Shown one piece after another: positions 6,596-6,895 of a stretch of 6,895 nucleotides of DNA; position 1 is the stretch's first letter; every line of letters begins with the position of its first letter. Under the pieces are notes generated by a model. That model had not been told where the DNA came from and searched no databases. It was given only the letters and a program-made list of their open reading frames with translations. The DNA comes from Alistipes sp. (GTDB taxonomy: Bacteria > Bacteroidota > Bacteroidia > Bacteroidales > Rikenellaceae). Position numbers and translations under genes: made by a program. The stretch is taken from NCBI GenBank assembly GCA_017629615.1, contig JAGBWT010000035.1:1-6895 (forward strand), in the 5' to 3' direction.

Positions 6596-6659
6596 GGGGA
6601 GGCTGGGTTTGGCTGGGTTTGGCTGGGTAGAATGGGTTTTGCTGGGTAGGCTGGAATTT
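6596..6659 (+). repeat. Degenerate 10-bp tandem repeat, G-quadruplex-like
   Basis: The unit GGCTGGGTTT occurs perfectly at 6601-6610 and 6611-6620. Variants follow at 6621-6630 (ending TAG), 6631-6640 (AATGGGTTTT), 6641-6649 and 6650-6659. Runs of G at 6596-6599, 6605-6607, 6615-6617, 6625-6627, 6634-6636 and 6644-6646 are separated by loops of 5, 7, 7, 6 and 7 bases. This satisfies the standard four-tract quadruplex pattern on the plus strand, starting 10 bases after the wbqC stop. Confidence 0.8.
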
Positions 6660-6662
6660 TAG

Positions 6663-6698
6663 TGTCGTTAGGGGCGTTAGAGGCGTTAGGGTCGTTAG
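6663..6698 (+). repeat. 9-bp tandem repeat, four copies
   Basis: Four consecutive 9-mers share the core CGTTAG: TGTCGTTAG, GGGCGTTAG, AGGCGTTAG and GGTCGTTAG. The first three bases vary. The array is too short and has no spacers, so it is a microsatellite-like tandem repeat and not a CRISPR. Confidence 0.85.
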
Positions 6699-6734
6699 TG
6701 TTTCAGGCTACTCAATCTACCCATCGCCCCTAAC
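6667..6734. repeat. Long-range 10-bp inverted repeat
   Basis: GTTAGGGGCG at 6667-6676 is the exact reverse complement of CGCCCCTAAC at 6725-6734, with 48 bases between them. The left arm lies within the 9-bp tandem array. The right arm directly abuts the A-tract of the minus-strand terminator. It could fold in either transcript; function unknown. Confidence 0.6.
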
Positions 6735-6766
6735 AAAAAAATCCCTACACCTTTCGGTATAGGGAT
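6735..6766 (-). terminator. Intrinsic terminator for a convergent gene right of the window
   Basis: ATCCCTA (6741-6747) pairs with TAGGGAT (6760-6766). After one mismatch, ACC pairs with GGT around a TTTC loop. Read on the minus strand, the stem runs directly into seven T residues (the A-tract at 6735-6741). On the plus strand no T-tract follows. This implies a leftward-transcribed gene beyond position 6895, convergent with ispG-wbqC. Confidence 0.7.
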
Positions 6767-6776
6767 ACGGTAGCAG

Positions 6777-6895
6777 ATTCCGCACTCGGAGCTTCGCGAC
6801 AAAGTCCCCCTCACAGGAGGGGGATTTAGGGGGTGGGTAACACACTCCTCGGCTACGGAATCAATCCGCAGAGGTATCGGAGCGTCGTGACAAAA
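6777..6895. repeat. GC-rich hairpin flanked by imperfect direct repeats
   Basis: TCCCCCTC (6805-6812) and GAGGGGGA (6817-6824) form an 8-bp perfect stem with an ACAG loop, followed by TTTAGGGGGTGGG. Around it are two related copies. ATTCCGCA then a 19-mer beginning TCGGAGC lie at 6777-6784 and 6786-6804. AATCCGCA then a 19-mer with three mismatches lie at 6863-6870 and 6877-6895. GATTCCG (6776-6782) is also inverted at 6856-6862. The layout resembles a dispersed intergenic repeat or small palindromic element. Only one locus is visible, so dispersal is inference. Confidence 0.55.

Larger units (their letters stand above)
6587..6895. other. Gene-free, repeat-rich intergenic region (runs off right edge)
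   Basis: No convincing coding frame, tRNA or rRNA is visible in these 309 bases. In order they hold a G-rich decamer array (6596-6659), a 9-base tandem array (6663-6698), long-range inverted arms (6667-6676 with 6725-6734), a minus-strand terminator (6735-6766) and a GC-rich hairpin between imperfect direct repeats (6777-6895). The low complexity suggests slipped-strand expansion plus a dispersed intergenic repeat. Confidence 0.7.

Noticed and set aside
6601..6698. CRISPR-like array
   Set aside because: The units are 9-10 bases, contiguous and without unique spacers. They are simple tandem repeats.
6587..6895. tRNA or small RNA gene in the right intergenic region
   Set aside because: No cloverleaf or known RNA fold could be traced. 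The visible structures are a terminator hairpin and repeat hairpins.
1..6895. A new defence or mobile system
   Set aside because: Apart from the broken HD gene at the edge, the genes are core or conserved Bacteroidales genes with no nuclease, toxin, integrase or reverse transcriptase signature.

Overview
The window reads as chromosomal DNA from a gut-type member of the Bacteroidales. Three things point there: TAnnTTTG promoter elements of the Bacteroidetes kind, an IspG with the extra domain found in that phylum, and WbqC and DUF3108 proteins of Bacteroidetes type. The fairly GC-rich coding style would suit Alistipes or a relative, but that genus call is inference from memory of similar genes, not a search.

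Layout, left to right. Positions 1-341 hold the 3' part of an HD-domain phosphohydrolase gene whose frame is broken by one in-frame TAA. It looks like a remnant of a phage or mobile element. Positions 326-417 hold hairpins, a C7A7 homopolymer junction and a clear minus-strand intrinsic terminator. A minus-strand block follows, read right to left: recG (2304-4418), a secreted DUF3108 protein (1452-2258) and a membrane-anchored coiled-coil protein of unknown function (415-1380). The last has its own promoter and ends at the terminator. An 85-base divergent promoter region (4419-4503) separates recG from a plus-strand pair, ispG (4504-5982) and a wbqC-family gene (5984-6586), which are one base apart and probably co-transcribed.

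Positions 6587-6895 carry no gene but are dense in repeats. They hold G-rich decamer repeats that fit a G-quadruplex pattern, a 9-base tandem array, a minus-strand terminator that implies a convergent gene beyond the right edge, and a GC-rich hairpin flanked by imperfect direct repeats.

The genes mainly do housekeeping work. RecG acts at stalled forks and in recombination, IspG makes an isoprenoid precursor in the MEP pathway, and the others are envelope-associated or uncharacterised. I see no coherent new defence or mobile system. The points most worth a second look are the interrupted HD gene, the apparently leaderless recG promoter and the repeat-rich right end.
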